Shown here: in pieces, positions 61,101 through 64,000 of the stretch
Layout: each line of letters begins with the position of its first letter
Numbering within the stretch: the stretch's first letter is position 1
NCBI GenBank assembly: GCA_030762175.1
Contig: CM060833.1
Coordinates: 9,010,501 to 9,074,500, forward strand
From: Metallyticus violacea
Taxonomy: Eukaryota; Arthropoda; Insecta; Mantodea; Metallyticidae
DNA: 64,000 nt
Direction of reading: 5' to 3'
Made by a program: the position numbers and the translations under genes
Notes under the pieces: generated by a model
The model's input: the letters and a program-made list of their open reading frames with translations, nothing else
Databases searched by the model: none
Told to the model about the DNA's origin: nothing

Positions 61101-63082
61101 CGAGTCCATGCCTTAATGACCTCAGCCATCTGTGGTGGTAAAAAGCAATTTGTCAAATTTAAGTTGTGTTATGGTGAAAGTGCAGATTTTCTTCCCTTTT
61201 TTCTCCCCCCCCCCCCCCCATCTACATATGCACAAGAACAATCATAACAAAGAAAAGAAAAGTATCAGCTTACAACCAGAAAATGATTAAAAATTTTATT
61301 TTGTTTTTATTTATTTATTCATCCTTTTGATCATGTTACATGATATTTAGCATAAAGCTTAATTTCTTAACATAATATTAGCGATCTCCACTAAATTACT
61401 TATAGCTTTGTTATTCAAATGCTGTATGTTAACTAATGATCCTTCCCCAGCAGCATTTACCCTATCATTTATTATTTCCTGATAATACATAAAATTCATT
61501 ACTAATTTTATTACACTCTTTTGAACTACAGTTATTTCTTTTGGTCGTTGCACTAACATTCACTACACAGTTTGTTATTTAGCAATGAGTCATTTACGTT
61601 ACACAATAGCTTTCCTCTTTTTTTCTTCTTATTTTCTCTCTTTCGCTTTTTTAATTATATATCTATATATTTTATACCAAGACATCACAGGCCATGACAC
61701 TGACAATGCATGAAATGAAATGATAGATTGGTAAAGAATTTTTTATGGTTTTTTTATTTATTTATTTTTTTTAATTGAAGGGTGGAAGTGTTCAAGGCCT
61801 AAGTTTAGGGTACCTCCCTGGTATTTGCCATATATGATGACTGAGGAAACCTGTCAGAGGACTGTCCTAGTGGGAACCAAACTCCAGACCATGAGTCTAC
61901 GCCTTAACGACCTTGGGCACCCATTATGGTTTTTGTTGAATTTCACTACCCTTCTTATTGTTACATCTTGTCTTCTTAGCATGCCACTAACAATTAATTT
62001 GACATTAGGCACTTCAGATTTCATGTAATTTATGAGGTCCATTGTTTTCCCCATAATTTCCTCAGTGCATACCCCCAGATTTTAAGTTATTTGTCCCGCA
62101 TGTACCACTACCACATCTGGATTCCTTTCAACTTGGTGCTGTAGTTCACCTAGCTTGATATCAGAGAAGCATCTCACTTCATGTCCTTGGTTTGCTCAAA
62201 GTTGTCCTGAAAATTTTAGCATAGAATCATCATAGACATTGGTTTATTTCTTCTTTCATGGATTTGGGCCGCCATGATTGTACATTTTTCCTTGTTCGTT
62301 GAGCTCTTCCTTTTATTATTTTCATTCAGCTCTTAGAATCTATTTCTCAATATAACTTCATAAATGCCGTTCAGATGCTGTATGAAATTTTTTTTATTAG
62401 TATCCATGTATCATCATTTTTAGTGGTGTTGCACTTCTTTATATCCTTGATCCACGCTTGCTAATTTTGTTTGAAAGCCCTTGTTTATCTCTCTTAATTC
62501 TGCATTTTTATTTTCCAGATCTTCAATATTTCTTTTCATCTTCTTTATCTTTACTAATCAAACATTGTTCTGTTTTCAGAATGTCATTTTCGTTTTGGAG
62601 CCTTATTATTTCCTTTTGTGCATCTCTTAGGTCCTTATTCAAAATGTTGATTATTACATGGAGTGATGATGTCAGTTCTTTTTCACCGGCTTTTCCAATT
62701 GCCAGTTTGGTTAGGCACCAATTTCAGGCTTATTTCTCTGGAATGTATCTATCCCTCACACTCCTTCCATTTATATGTCTTTCAGTAATGCTATAGTTTA
62801 TTTCTTCACCATCTTCAGACACTAATCAGCATATTTAGTATCATTATTACTTAATTTGAACTGCATGCTCTAGGTAACCACTCCACTCACTGCTGCCATC
62901 TTGACTTACCATAATTTGCTATCATTTTTTAATTACAGGAGTTTGAAACACTAAACCTGGAAATAAAGGAATTGACTGCATCCATCAGCAGTGGGAATGA
63001 TCAGATAAAAGCATCGCAAGAAAACATAGAACAGCTAAAGACTAAAATTGAAGAAATGAAGAATGAAGTAGCAGAAGCCAAG
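20598..63082 (+). CDS. SMC2: SMC2, condensin core ATPase subunit (5' 865 codons, 17 exons)
   Basis: SMC2 pairs with SMC4 to form the ATPase core of condensin, which loops and compacts chromosomes in mitosis. Joining 20598-20765, 23325-23474, 24320-24481, 26800-26910, 30423-30560, 31951-32091, 33750-33899, 37094-37283, 38800-38975, 46533-46651, 46736-46874, 50844-50990, 51823-52027, 54864-54999, 56257-56381, 58024-58217 and 62939-63082 gives 2595 nt, 865 codons with no stop. It follows animal SMC2 residue for residue: Walker A at residues 32-39 (GLNGSGKS), Q-loop glutamine at 147, coiled coil 1 from about 170 to 500, hinge about 505-675, coiled coil 2 from about 680. The start is the first in-frame ATG after a stop at 20520, with G at -3. 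Animal SMC2 is about 1200 residues, so roughly 330 residues, including the LSGGQ signature and Walker B, lie past the window. Intron 9 is GC-AG. Confidence 0.97.
20766..22300. other. SMC2 intron 1, left part, nothing recognised
   Basis: AT-rich intronic DNA. No repeat family or coding signal recognised before the PLE at 22305. Confidence 0.5.
22305..22975 (-). mobile_element. Palindromic Penelope-like element, family B (intron 1)
   Basis: Both ends carry related inverted sequence. On the left (minus strand, 22430-22310) CTGAAGATG is followed by a GTCCAT...ATGGAC hairpin and GAAT, then GAAGGAGAAGAATCC. On the right (plus strand, 22875-22960) GTTGTTGGCAAAGCATCTGGG is followed by GAAGGCGAAGAATCCC. 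Between them the minus strand holds pieces of a GIY-YIG tail, including a stretch matching the family pattern [19 protein letters not shown] near 22700-22620. This family differs from the 57-kb one. All frames are broken. Confidence 0.6.
23325..23474 (+). CDS. SMC2: SMC2 exon 2 (residues 57-106)
   Basis: Continues the N-terminal ATPase lobe: [17 protein letters not shown] to EITVTRQ. Acceptor TTAAG at 23324, donor GTAACT at 23475; both junctions are phase 0. The sequence matches the animal SMC2 segment VRAxNLQDLVYKxGxAGI. Confidence 0.96.
23649..23682 (+). ncRNA. Hammerhead-like core, isolated PLE end (intron 2)
   Basis: CTGAGGA, an imperfect GAGAG...CTCTT stem, GAAA and ACATGT occur in hammerhead order, with an extra T after the first box. 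The surrounding 150 bp resemble the terminal part of the PLE family at 13920, without any coding part. Confidence 0.35.
24320..24481 (+). CDS. SMC2: SMC2 exon 3 (residues 107-160)
   Basis: Carries [17 protein letters not shown] and the near-invariant [20 protein letters not shown]. Gln147 in IMQGRI is the Q-loop residue that senses bound nucleotide. Acceptor TTCCAG, donor GTAACT, both phase 0. Confidence 0.97.
25040..25260 (-). mobile_element. PLE family A 3' fragment (intron 3)
   Basis: On the minus strand 25245-25150 reads [16 protein letters not shown], then a broken stretch, matching the end of the GIY-YIG domain ([16 protein letters not shown] in the 57-kb copy). It is followed by a hammerhead-like core at 25063-25096. 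It abuts a family B element. Confidence 0.6.
25063..25096 (-). ncRNA. Hammerhead-like core (intron 3)
   Basis: The minus strand has the canonical first box CTGATGA, an AGAG...CTCT stem, GAAA and ACATGT. It is among the better-preserved cores here, with the usual extra T before the stem. Confidence 0.4.
25240..25870 (-). mobile_element. Penelope-like element, family B (intron 3)
   Basis: Near its left end the minus strand holds GTCATGGACGAAATG and GAAGGAGAAGAATCC, as in the element at 22305. Towards the right end the minus strand reads [13 protein letters not shown] (about 25840-25800), the start of a GIY-YIG domain of the type IPCSCGKVYIGTT, then broken pieces ([22 protein letters not shown]). 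Dead copy. Confidence 0.6.
26800..26910 (+). CDS. SMC2: SMC2 exon 4 (residues 161-197)
   Basis: [18 protein letters not shown] closes the N-terminal ATPase lobe (IEEAAGT is a near-invariant SMC motif) and leads into coiled coil 1. Acceptor GTGCAG, donor GTACGT, phase 0 both sides. Confidence 0.96.
26945..26991. repeat. Hairpin, 21-bp arms, beside exon 4 donor
   Basis: Arms 26945-26965 and 26971-26991 are inverted repeats with one mismatch and a 5-base loop, starting 34 bp after the exon 4 donor. The right arm continues into a LINE-tail-like stretch (26971-27060) also found at 37640-37730. Confidence 0.7.
27601..27847 (+). repeat. SINE family D, full tRNA head (intron 4)
   Basis: A tRNA-like head with A-box TGGTGTAGTGG (27612-27622) and B-box GGTTCGAACC (27656-27665), and acceptor-stem-like GGTCCTG/CAGGACC ends. 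The body includes CCTTCGGAAG, GGCCTCTGAGC and CACGCCCTGAGTTG. The anticodon arm does not fold as a normal tRNA, so it is not a tRNA gene. Confidence 0.85.
28073..28356 (+). repeat. SINE family D (intron 4)
   Basis: Second + strand copy about 230 bp after the first, with the same A and B boxes and the full tail (TTAAAGAGCATCCATAAAT, then AATCAATAAAA). Confidence 0.85.
28640..29390 (+). mobile_element. Penelope-like element with GIY-YIG domain (intron 4)
   Basis: The frame around 28900-29109 encodes [20 protein letters not shown], then [17 protein letters not shown]: a GIY-YIG domain start with the CAEC motif of family A. It is frameshifted afterward (AYHFWTENN in another frame). Related sequence flanks it (AGTTCATCACACCTTCA at 28708 and at 29240), and the right end has CTGACGATGC...GTGAAAT, a degraded hammerhead-like motif. 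The same terminal sequence appears in the palindrome at 53253. Confidence 0.65.
29690..30050 (+). mobile_element. Mariner-type transposase C-terminal remnant (intron 4)
   Basis: Around 29800-29890 one frame reads [20 protein letters not shown], resembling the family box PPYSPDLxPCDFHVF that ends with the last catalytic aspartate. Later pieces ([12 protein letters not shown]) fit weakly. The end near 30050 (TTTGATTCATCCTTGTA) looks terminal. Too decayed to define ends. Confidence 0.45.
30423..30560 (+). CDS. SMC2: SMC2 exon 5 (residues 198-243)
   Basis: [20 protein letters not shown] begins the charged heptad pattern of coiled coil 1. Acceptor TTACAG, donor GTACAT, phase 0 both sides. Confidence 0.95.
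31190..31680 (+). mobile_element. IS630/Tc1-mariner-type transposase remnant (intron 5)
   Basis: Pieces of a DDE domain: [20 protein letters not shown], then [20 protein letters not shown] with the second catalytic aspartate of the QQDxxTxHT box, then [15 protein letters not shown] and a fragment fitting the RCQKxVENE tail pattern. The SPDL box between them is broken by stops. Inactive. Confidence 0.7.
31951..32091 (+). CDS. SMC2: SMC2 exon 6 (residues 244-290)
   Basis: [20 protein letters not shown] to LQARKDA is coiled coil 1, rich in Lys, Glu and Gln with heptad spacing. Acceptor TTTTAG, donor GTAAGT, phase 0 both sides. Confidence 0.95.
32130..33300 (-). mobile_element. Penelope-like element, RT end and GIY-YIG (intron 6)
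   Basis: On the minus strand, 32690-32600 reads in shifting frames [20 protein letters not shown], the PLE RT-tail pattern, then [20 protein letters not shown] (about 32500-32440). At 32260-32140 [14 protein letters not shown] is from the GIY-YIG domain. The left part of RT, up to about 33450, is only guessed. Dead copy. Confidence 0.6.
33750..33899 (+). CDS. SMC2: SMC2 exon 7 (residues 291-340)
   Basis: [20 protein letters not shown] to LEKNLRE, coiled coil 1. The EGGG start aligns with the ETGG stretch of animal SMC2. Acceptor AACAG, donor GTAAGT, phase 0 both sides. Confidence 0.95.
34087..34111. repeat. (CT)n microsatellite
   Basis: Uninterrupted CT dinucleotides followed by T and C runs, in intron 7. 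Confidence 0.95.
34140..36730 (+). mobile_element. Jockey-type LINE: 5' region, ORF1 and endonuclease, decayed (intron 7)
   Basis: A non-LTR retrotransposon in gene orientation. After a non-coding lead (34140-34980), 35040-35160 holds an ORF1 (gag-like) segment with the pattern [21 protein letters not shown] zinc-knuckle region follows but is shifted out of frame. Around 35975-36080 the ORF2 endonuclease begins ([20 protein letters not shown], then QET), followed by broken pieces of the same domain: a GDxN-like box near 36356 and [17 protein letters not shown] near 36500. There is no RT, so the copy ends inside ORF2 or is truncated. The ORF1 and ORF2 limits are approximate. Confidence 0.75.
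37094..37283 (+). CDS. SMC2: SMC2 exon 8 (residues 341-403)
   Basis: [20 protein letters not shown], then [20 protein letters not shown], aligns with the AEALAAAQxxFxAVSAGL segment of animal SMC2. The exon ends with one base of a codon (phase 1) before GTAAGA; acceptor TTTAG. Confidence 0.96.
37490..37730 (+). mobile_element. LINE 3' tail fragment (intron 8)
   Basis: A shifted frame reads [19 protein letters not shown], resembling the LRTGHxxLxxHLxRIG tail of Jockey-type ORF2, then [17 protein letters not shown] related stretch with EALYW/WEAR lies at 26971-27060 and, on the minus strand, at 43400-43900. Confidence 0.4.
38030..38350 (-). mobile_element. Penelope-like element fragment (intron 8)
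   Basis: The minus strand parallels 14280-14420 and 15000-15060 of the 13.9-kb element. It has a Lys-Glu-His-Phe type GIY-YIG fragment near 38060, the GTTATTCTATCCAGC segment, and ACTCCACCACTCTGT-like sequence further on. Heavily decayed, no intact boxes. Confidence 0.45.
38800..38975 (+). CDS. SMC2: SMC2 exon 9 (residues 404-462), GC donor
   Basis: [20 protein letters not shown] to MEKELTTLK is coiled coil 1; AxTEAKQ is conserved in animal SMC2. It starts with two bases completing the Ala codon split by intron 8. The exon ends AAG, followed by GCAAGT, not GT. This is the consensus of GC-AG introns, and reading through it meets a stop after Ala-Ser-Val-His. Confidence 0.94.
39141..40208. mobile_element. 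DNA element with long inverted terminal repeats (intron 9)
   Basis: Left arm 39141-39429 and right arm 39842-40208 are inverted repeats of roughly 290 and 365 bp, with mismatches and indels. Shared landmarks are GGATGAATC at the tip, GATATAAGGAACCC, GCTTACTCGGAATATGATTG and ACATTTGACTGCTGTAG. The 410-bp centre has a minus-strand transposase-like look but no clear motif. Arm tips at AT-rich sequence suggest a TA-type or AT-rich target, which could not be confirmed. Confidence 0.75.
40706..40985 (+). repeat. SINE family D (intron 9)
   Basis: TTGGTCCTGGTGGTCTAGTGG head with a mutated B box, and the family body and tail (TTAAAAGCATCCATAAATAAA). It is more diverged than the 27.6-kb copy. Confidence 0.8.
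41030..41545. repeat. Two-copy diverged tandem duplication
   Basis: Unit 1 starts at about 41030 and unit 2 at about 41347. They share GACATTTGCT, AATTTTCCACATT, CACTATTGTCCATACC or CACTACTGTCCATACC, AGAGCTTTGGCAAA and CCCCTCCCCCAT or CCCCTCCCACAT in the same order. The spacing is about 317 bp. No coding function recognised. Confidence 0.7.
41600..42860 (+). mobile_element. Jockey-type LINE reverse transcriptase, decayed (intron 9)
   Basis: In shifting frames: [20 protein letters not shown] (about 41645-41700), the RT opening box; then [14 protein letters not shown] (about 42050) and [13 protein letters not shown], where the catalytic YADD has become YAGD; then a C-terminal stretch at 42508-42858 ([19 protein letters not shown]). 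No intact frame. Confidence 0.75.
43370..43900 (-). mobile_element. LINE 3' tail fragment (intron 9)
   Basis: The minus strand holds [20 protein letters not shown] and [17 protein letters not shown], resembling the end of a LINE ORF2, followed by WEARKNDF. The 3' part (AACTTGCTGAGGAATTC near 43396) recurs at about 49190. Confidence 0.45.
43933..43981. repeat. (GATT)n microsatellite
   Basis: About twelve uninterrupted GATT units in intron 9. Confidence 0.97.
44150..45330 (-). mobile_element. Mariner (irritans/SETMAR-like) transposase, decayed, nearly full span (intron 9)
   Basis: Read on the minus strand in order. The N-terminal DNA-binding part spans 45285-44990 ([20 protein letters not shown], then [20 protein letters not shown]). 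Around 44830-44700, shifted, are pieces matching [11 protein letters not shown]...GKIMISFF. At about 44460-44430 is [12 protein letters not shown], the box with the second catalytic Asp. At about 44215-44170 is [18 protein letters not shown], the C-terminus. Every block is there but frames are broken and some blocks carry inserted AT-rich DNA, so it is a fossil. Confidence 0.8.
45762..46132 (+). repeat. SINE family S with partial internal duplication (intron 9)
   Basis: The head GAGTGACCGAGGTCATTAAG and the body segment (TACCCTAAACTTAGGCCT) are present. A second partial unit starts near 45935 with CCACCAGGACTGTCC, so the body segment occurs twice (near 45880 and 46030). Confidence 0.7.
46138..46165. 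repeat. (TA)n microsatellite
   Basis: Uninterrupted TA dinucleotides right after the SINE at 45762-46132. Confidence 0.95.
46533..46651 (+). CDS. SMC2: SMC2 exon 10 (residues 463-502)
   Basis: [20 protein letters not shown] to EKINTFEA ends coiled coil 1 and approaches the hinge. The acceptor TTGTAG pairs with the GC donor of exon 9. The exon ends with two bases of an Arg codon before GTAATC (phase 2). Confidence 0.95.
46736..46874 (+). CDS. SMC2: SMC2 exon 11 (residues 502-548)
   Basis: [20 protein letters not shown], then [20 protein letters not shown], opens the hinge domain through which SMC2 dimerises with SMC4. The intron before it is only 84 bp, the shortest in the gene. Acceptor TTTTAG, donor GTAAAA, phase 0 after. 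Confidence 0.96.
46972..47869. mobile_element. Palindromic PLE with 38-bp near-perfect outer repeats, split by SINE (intron 11)
   Basis: Outer arms 46972-47009 and 47832-47869 are inverted repeats with one mismatch in 38. Further in, the arms still match but with many changes (ACTCCACTTACACATCATTAC against the right arm near 47810). The right part on the minus strand includes WxENFHRKK-like and [22 protein letters not shown] GIY-YIG remnants (47750-47560). A family D SINE sits at 47110-47400. No intact frame. Confidence 0.65.
47110..47400 (+). repeat. SINE family D with 13-bp target duplication (intron 11)
   Basis: The direct repeat CTGTAGCAGTCTG (47097-47109 and 47401-47413) flanks it exactly. 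The full element has A box, B box (GGTTCGAACC), body and CCATAAATAAATCAATTCAA tail. It splits the older palindromic PLE. Confidence 0.92.
48170..48540. repeat. Dispersed repeat shared with 39.0-40.5 kb
   Basis: CAAATTCC-AAGGAATGTAGCT near 48210 matches 39030, and the block with AAAATTGGACCA and TTGCTCTAGCA (48430-48490) matches 40455-40515. In the other copy the two blocks are separated by the long-inverted-repeat element, so this copy shows roughly the sequence before insertion. Identity of the repeat is unknown. Confidence 0.65.
48545..50840. other. SMC2 intron 11, right part, mostly unrecognised
   Basis: AT-rich intronic DNA. A LINE-tail-like stretch lies near 49190 (shared with 43396). 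A repeat around 49660-49740 (GGGCTTCCAGAATGTGCCC, then CATGCCACAGCCAGC) is shared with 55085-55225. Confidence 0.45.
50844..50990 (+). CDS. SMC2: SMC2 exon 12 (residues 549-597)
   Basis: [20 protein letters not shown], then [12 protein letters not shown], is the centre of the hinge, almost identical in pattern to animal SMC2. Acceptor TTTCAG, donor GTAAGG, phase 0 both sides. Confidence 0.97.
50991..51822. other. SMC2 intron 12, nothing recognised
   Basis: 832 bp of AT-rich intron. No repeat family or structure noticed. Confidence 0.6.
51823..52027 (+). CDS. SMC2: SMC2 exon 13 (residues 598-666)
   Basis: [20 protein letters not shown] to [16 protein letters not shown], the second half of the hinge; the GDVxDPxGTLSGG stretch marks its end. 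Acceptor GATAG, donor GTAAGA with one base of the Gly codon left (phase 1). Confidence 0.97.
52070..52455 (-). mobile_element. Penelope-like element 3' fragment (intron 13)
   Basis: The minus strand reads [20 protein letters not shown] (about 52440-52380), a clean GIY-YIG opening with the YIGKTKRN box. After broken sequence comes a hammerhead-like end at 52103-52136 (CCGAGGA, weak stem, GAAA, ACATGT). Confidence 0.65.
53253..53585. mobile_element. Small palindromic PLE-like repeat (intron 13)
   Basis: Perfect 22-bp outer arms (53253-53274 and 53564-53585) contain TACATGTTTCAC and its complement. The centre has CTGTCTCTGTA...TACAGAGACAG (53405-53450). The intervening sequence resembles the ends of the 28.6-kb PLE. 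No endonuclease coding part remains. Confidence 0.6.
54164..54212. repeat. (ATT)n/(GTT)n trinucleotide repeat
   Basis: ATT units followed by GTT units in intron 13, with a short (CA)n at 54228-54241. Confidence 0.9.
54432..54583 (-). mobile_element. 152-bp palindrome around one hammerhead-like core (intron 13)
   Basis: Arms 54432-54477 and 54538-54583 (46 bp, about three mismatches) flank a 60-bp centre. The centre on the minus strand has CTGACGA (54524-54530), a GAGG...CCTC stem, then AAAA in place of GAAA and CATGTCC. This is the smallest unit of the palindromic series and has no coding sequence. Confidence 0.6.
54864..54999 (+). CDS. SMC2: SMC2 exon 14 (residues 666-711)
   Basis: [20 protein letters not shown] to [12 protein letters not shown] leaves the hinge and begins the returning coiled coil. 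Acceptor TTAG at 54863; it ends with two bases of an Arg codon before GTAAGG (phase 2). Confidence 0.95.
55070..55225. repeat. Tandem pair, 65-bp period (intron 14)
   Basis: GCAGGGGCTTCTAGAATATG starts at 55081 and again at 55146, each followed by TCCTTATTGTTC and ATGAGAT. Alternating GTGTGC sequence separates them. A third related stretch is at 49660-49740. Confidence 0.8.
55311..55466 (+). repeat. SINE family S (intron 14)
   Basis: The clearest family S head: GGTGGCCGAGGGCATTAAG, then CGACTCGTGAGTAGGAGGTC and AGTTCAAATCC (B box), as in a tRNA-Ser/Leu-like molecule, followed by the family body. Confidence 0.85.
55982..56014 (-). ncRNA. Hammerhead-like hairpin with perfect stem (intron 14)
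   Basis: On the minus strand CCGAGGA (first box changed from CTGAGGA) precedes a perfect 7-bp stem GAAGACG/CGTCTTC with an AA loop, then GAAA and ACATGT. The flank ACACTCTTAATGCTTCAC recurs at 63476. The C at the second position would be expected to abolish cleavage. Confidence 0.4.
56257..56381 (+). CDS. SMC2: SMC2 exon 15 (residues 711-753)
   Basis: [20 protein letters not shown], then [20 protein letters not shown], coiled coil 2; it fits the xLKQQxExKTxE...LQQxxxHxxxEE pattern of animal SMC2. Acceptor TCACAG, donor GTAAGC with one base left over (phase 1). Confidence 0.96.
56774..56809 (-). ncRNA. Hammerhead-like core, left arm
   Basis: Minus strand: CTGAAGA, GGGAG...CTCCC stem, GAAA, ACATATGT. 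Mirror of 57851-57886. The extra T after the first box and unclear stem I leave activity open. Confidence 0.4.
56806..57267 (-). CDS. PLE GIY-YIG endonuclease domain, left arm (partial ORF)
   Basis: A 153-codon frame with the domain in order: [20 protein letters not shown] at about residues 27-46, then [32 protein letters not shown], and [21 protein letters not shown] and YIG give the family its name; the conserved Arg and the Glu of WEN are the expected catalytic set. It lacks the reverse transcriptase that precedes this domain in complete PLEs. In complete elements this domain nicks target DNA for reverse transcription. The ATG may not be a true start. Confidence 0.7.
   Translation of the reverse strand: MLAPKNNFNIKNLLGCRVKDYMPTEQKSGIYEIECAECDKKYIGKTKRNLGIRKKEHFRNIRLKQIDKSAIAAHFWNKNHEIKSEIKLLKQLHNAIELSTWENIFITKNKDNLMNFDIPPLDELSKFLIIPTDAATRTSRDPTATFNDSLSTG
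57393..57854 (+). CDS. PLE GIY-YIG endonuclease domain, right arm (partial ORF)
   Basis: Encodes the same 153 residues as the left-arm frame on the opposite strand, with only silent differences. The open frame, the identity between arms and the clear target duplication suggest recent insertion. It lies in sense with SMC2 in intron 15. It contains the cysteine pair of the CAEC motif before YIG, which marks PLE-type GIY-YIG domains. Confidence 0.7.
   Translation: MLAPKNNFNIKNLLGCRVKDYMPTEQKSGIYEIECAECDKKYIGKTKRNLGIRKKEHFRNIRLKQIDKSAIAAHFWNKNHEIKSEIKLLKQLHNAIELSTWENIFITKNKDNLMNFDIPPLDELSKFLIIPTDAATRTSRDPTATFNDSLSTG
57851..57886 (+). ncRNA. Hammerhead-like core, right arm
   Basis: CTGAAGA (57851-57857), GGGAG...CTCCC stem, GAAA (57875-57878), then ACATATGT. 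The endonuclease stop codon TGA overlaps the first box (CAGGC-TGA), so coding end and putative ribozyme are fused. Confidence 0.45.
58024..58217 (+). CDS. SMC2: SMC2 exon 16 (residues 753-817)
   Basis: [20 protein letters not shown] to [16 protein letters not shown], coiled coil 2. The first two bases complete the Ala codon split by intron 15. Acceptor GTTGCAG, donor GTGAGA, phase 0 after. The asparagine run (residues 766-769) is unusual for this position. Confidence 0.95.
58826..59460 (+). mobile_element. Palindromic Penelope-like element, older (intron 16)
   Basis: Starts GTACTTAGAAAGCCGTTGAC, matching the left lead of 56670. The left arm (minus) has a hammerhead-like core (CTGAAGA ending 58951) and GIY-YIG tail pieces. 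The right arm (plus, 59155-59451) reads [20 protein letters not shown], then [20 protein letters not shown], ending in a second core (CTGAAGA at 59396-59402, stem GGAG/CTCC, GAAA). The cores are symmetric about 59173. The right lead is not preserved. Confidence 0.75.
59687..60433. mobile_element. Palindromic PLE, family of 5830 (intron 16)
   Basis: Ends AATGTTGAT (59687) and ATCAACATT (60433) are inverted, as are TTTAGTGACAC/GTCATCAAACC, the hammerhead-like cores (59751-59783 minus, 60341-60373 plus) and the central TTTCTGAAATG/CATTTCAGAAA. All are symmetric about 60060 within a base. GIY-YIG remnants are barely readable. No target duplication was found. Confidence 0.7.
60435..60980. other. 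SMC2 intron 16 segment, nothing recognised
   Basis: No repeat family or coding signal recognised between the PLE and the next SINE. Confidence 0.5.
60986..61136 (-). repeat. SINE family S (intron 16)
   Basis: Minus-strand copy with the CGTGAGCGGAAGGTC-type head (61105-61090), B-box-like AGTTCAATTCC and body ending in the reverse of CTTAAGACC near 60988. Confidence 0.8.
61205..61219. repeat. Poly-C run
   Basis: Uninterrupted C run following a pyrimidine-rich stretch in intron 16. Confidence 0.95.
61754..61923 (-). repeat. SINE family S with 11-bp target duplication (intron 16)
   Basis: The direct repeat TTATGGTTTTT (61743-61753 and 61924-61934) flanks it. The minus-strand head includes CGTTAAGGCGTAGACTCATG, then the body, then an A-rich tail at the left. 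It is inserted into the LINE to its right. Confidence 0.85.
61935..62910 (-). mobile_element. CR1-type LINE 5' end: ORF1 with coiled coil and SGNH-like esterase (intron 16)
   Basis: The minus strand starts near 62910 with CAAGATGGCAGCAG, a YY1-like 5' end typical of LINE promoters. It then encodes, with breaks, a Lys/Glu-rich coiled-coil stretch ([20 protein letters not shown] around 62650-62590). Near 62160-61930 follows an esterase-like part: [52 protein letters not shown]. This is the SGNH-type ORF1 pattern of CR1/L2 elements. ORF2 is absent. It ends about 28 bp before exon 17. Confidence 0.7.
62939..63082 (+). CDS. SMC2: SMC2 exon 17 (residues 818-865)
   Basis: [20 protein letters not shown] to [13 protein letters not shown], coiled coil 2. 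Acceptor TTACAG, donor GTAAGT, phase 0 both sides. The 5' splice environment is squeezed against a LINE 5' end; only about 28 bp, with a usable pyrimidine tract, separates them. Confidence 0.94.
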
Positions 63083-63468
63083 GTAAGTTTGGAATAACTG
63101 AAAGCTAATGCATAGCAGCTGAAATCAGAAATATTAAAAACCTGCTACTGTAAAGGAAATAAATATCTTATGTTCCCATAATGTGATATTTTTCTATTAT
63201 TTTTTATCTCAAAATCTTTACTTTTGAGTCTGCATTTGCTCCATTTTAAAGACAGGATTTATCAGGTTTTATGTGCAAGAGCACCTGATTAAATTTATTT
63301 TCATCAGCAGCATTTTTTCAGTTATTTTTTTAACCTGGGTGCCTAGACATTAAATTATTTTATTGTTGTAATGGTTTGCAGCACAGTTTTTGAAACCTAG
63401 TAAATTATTCTTTTGTTTTTTTATTTGAACTATCTCAAGTTCACTTGTTACATTTCAACTACTTGTCA

Positions 63469-63600
63469 TCTAAACACTCTTATGCTTCACATTATTTTTG
63501 AATAAGACGGGACCGGTTTTGGAGCGACATCCACTCCATTCTCGACGACTCTTTTCGACGACATTTCAAAAGCTTCACTGTGTTTAGTTCCAATTAGAAT
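63469..63600 (-). repeat. PLE-end-like repeat (intron 17)
   Basis: Shares ACACTCTTATGCTTCAC (63476) with 55940 and, on the minus strand, has a decayed core (CGAGAA, GGAGTGG...CGCTCC, AAAA). It looks like the terminal part of the family at 55982. Confidence 0.45.
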
Positions 63601-63987
63601 TATCGAATTTGTGTGATTTCGATAGTTCTTAAAATTGTTACATTTCGTTTTAGTAACCTACTCAGTGGACCAGATATTCCTTTTTTGTATTTGGGATAAT
63701 CAGGGAACACCAAGGAATGCTACCTACTTTCACTTCCCTTCTTTTACAATCTTCTCTATAGTCATTCTTCATAAAATGTTCACTCAAATTACACTGGTCT
63801 AATGGCTGCTACCAGAGTCTCCTAAATTAAATACAATATACTTATTAGGCCATAATTGCAATTTTAACCTCTCTTGTCCTAACTAAAATGATAAAAGGCT
63901 GTAAATACAGTATTGTTATGAAGCTACAACACTCACCTTGGCAGGAAATAACTTTTAATGATTTTTCTCTCAATTCACTGTCATAAG

Positions 63988-64000
63988 GAAATTCGTGAAA
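63988..64000 (+). CDS. SMC2: Possible start of SMC2 exon 18
   Basis: A pyrimidine-rich stretch (TTTTTCTCTCAATTCACTG) precedes TCATAAG and then GAAATTCGTGAAA, which in phase 0 reads Glu-Ile-Arg-Glu, plausible for the coiled coil after residue 865. Only 13 bases are available, so this rests on the splice pattern and phase. Confidence 0.35.

Overview
The window is animal nuclear DNA, most likely from an arthropod and probably an insect. It is AT-rich, has large introns, and carries Penelope-like, Jockey/CR1-like and mariner-like elements plus tRNA-derived SINEs. The species cannot be fixed from the sequence alone. One protein-coding gene can be supported: SMC2, the condensin core ATPase, on the + strand. 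Its start codon is at 20598. Seventeen coding exons (20598-63082) splice into one open frame of 865 codons. They cover the N-terminal ATPase half with Walker A and Q-loop, the first coiled coil, the hinge and most of the returning coiled coil. The C-terminal ATPase half lies beyond the right edge; a candidate eighteenth exon starts at 63988.

Layout: 1-20.4 kb is upstream intergenic DNA with decayed transposons: a mariner at 1.2-2.0 kb, Penelope-like elements (PLEs) at 5.8, 11.6-12.8 and 13.9-15.4 kb, a CR1/Jockey-type reverse transcriptase on the minus strand at 15.4-16.6 kb, and SINEs. The stretch 18.3-20.6 kb is richer in CG dinucleotides and includes the presumed SMC2 promoter, with YY1-like and E2F-like motifs. 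From 20.6 kb to the end is the SMC2 gene. Its introns (84 bp to about 7.6 kb) are filled with PLEs, LINE fragments, three IS630/mariner remnants, SINEs and a long-inverted-repeat DNA element. Every intron but one fits GT-AG; intron 9 is GC-AG.

The most unusual structure is a recurring head-to-head PLE. Insertions of at least three PLE families are built as palindromes: two inverted arms carry 3'-terminal GIY-YIG endonuclease coding sequence, and a hammerhead-ribozyme-like core sits near each outer end. The best copy (56670-57942, intron 15) has 590-bp arms that are almost identical, a 47-bp loop and an 11-bp target-site duplication. A 349-bp internally deleted relative (14434-14782) has a 12-bp duplication and sits inside an older PLE. 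The PLE parts, LINE parts and SINEs are parasites of the locus and do not form a pathway with SMC2.
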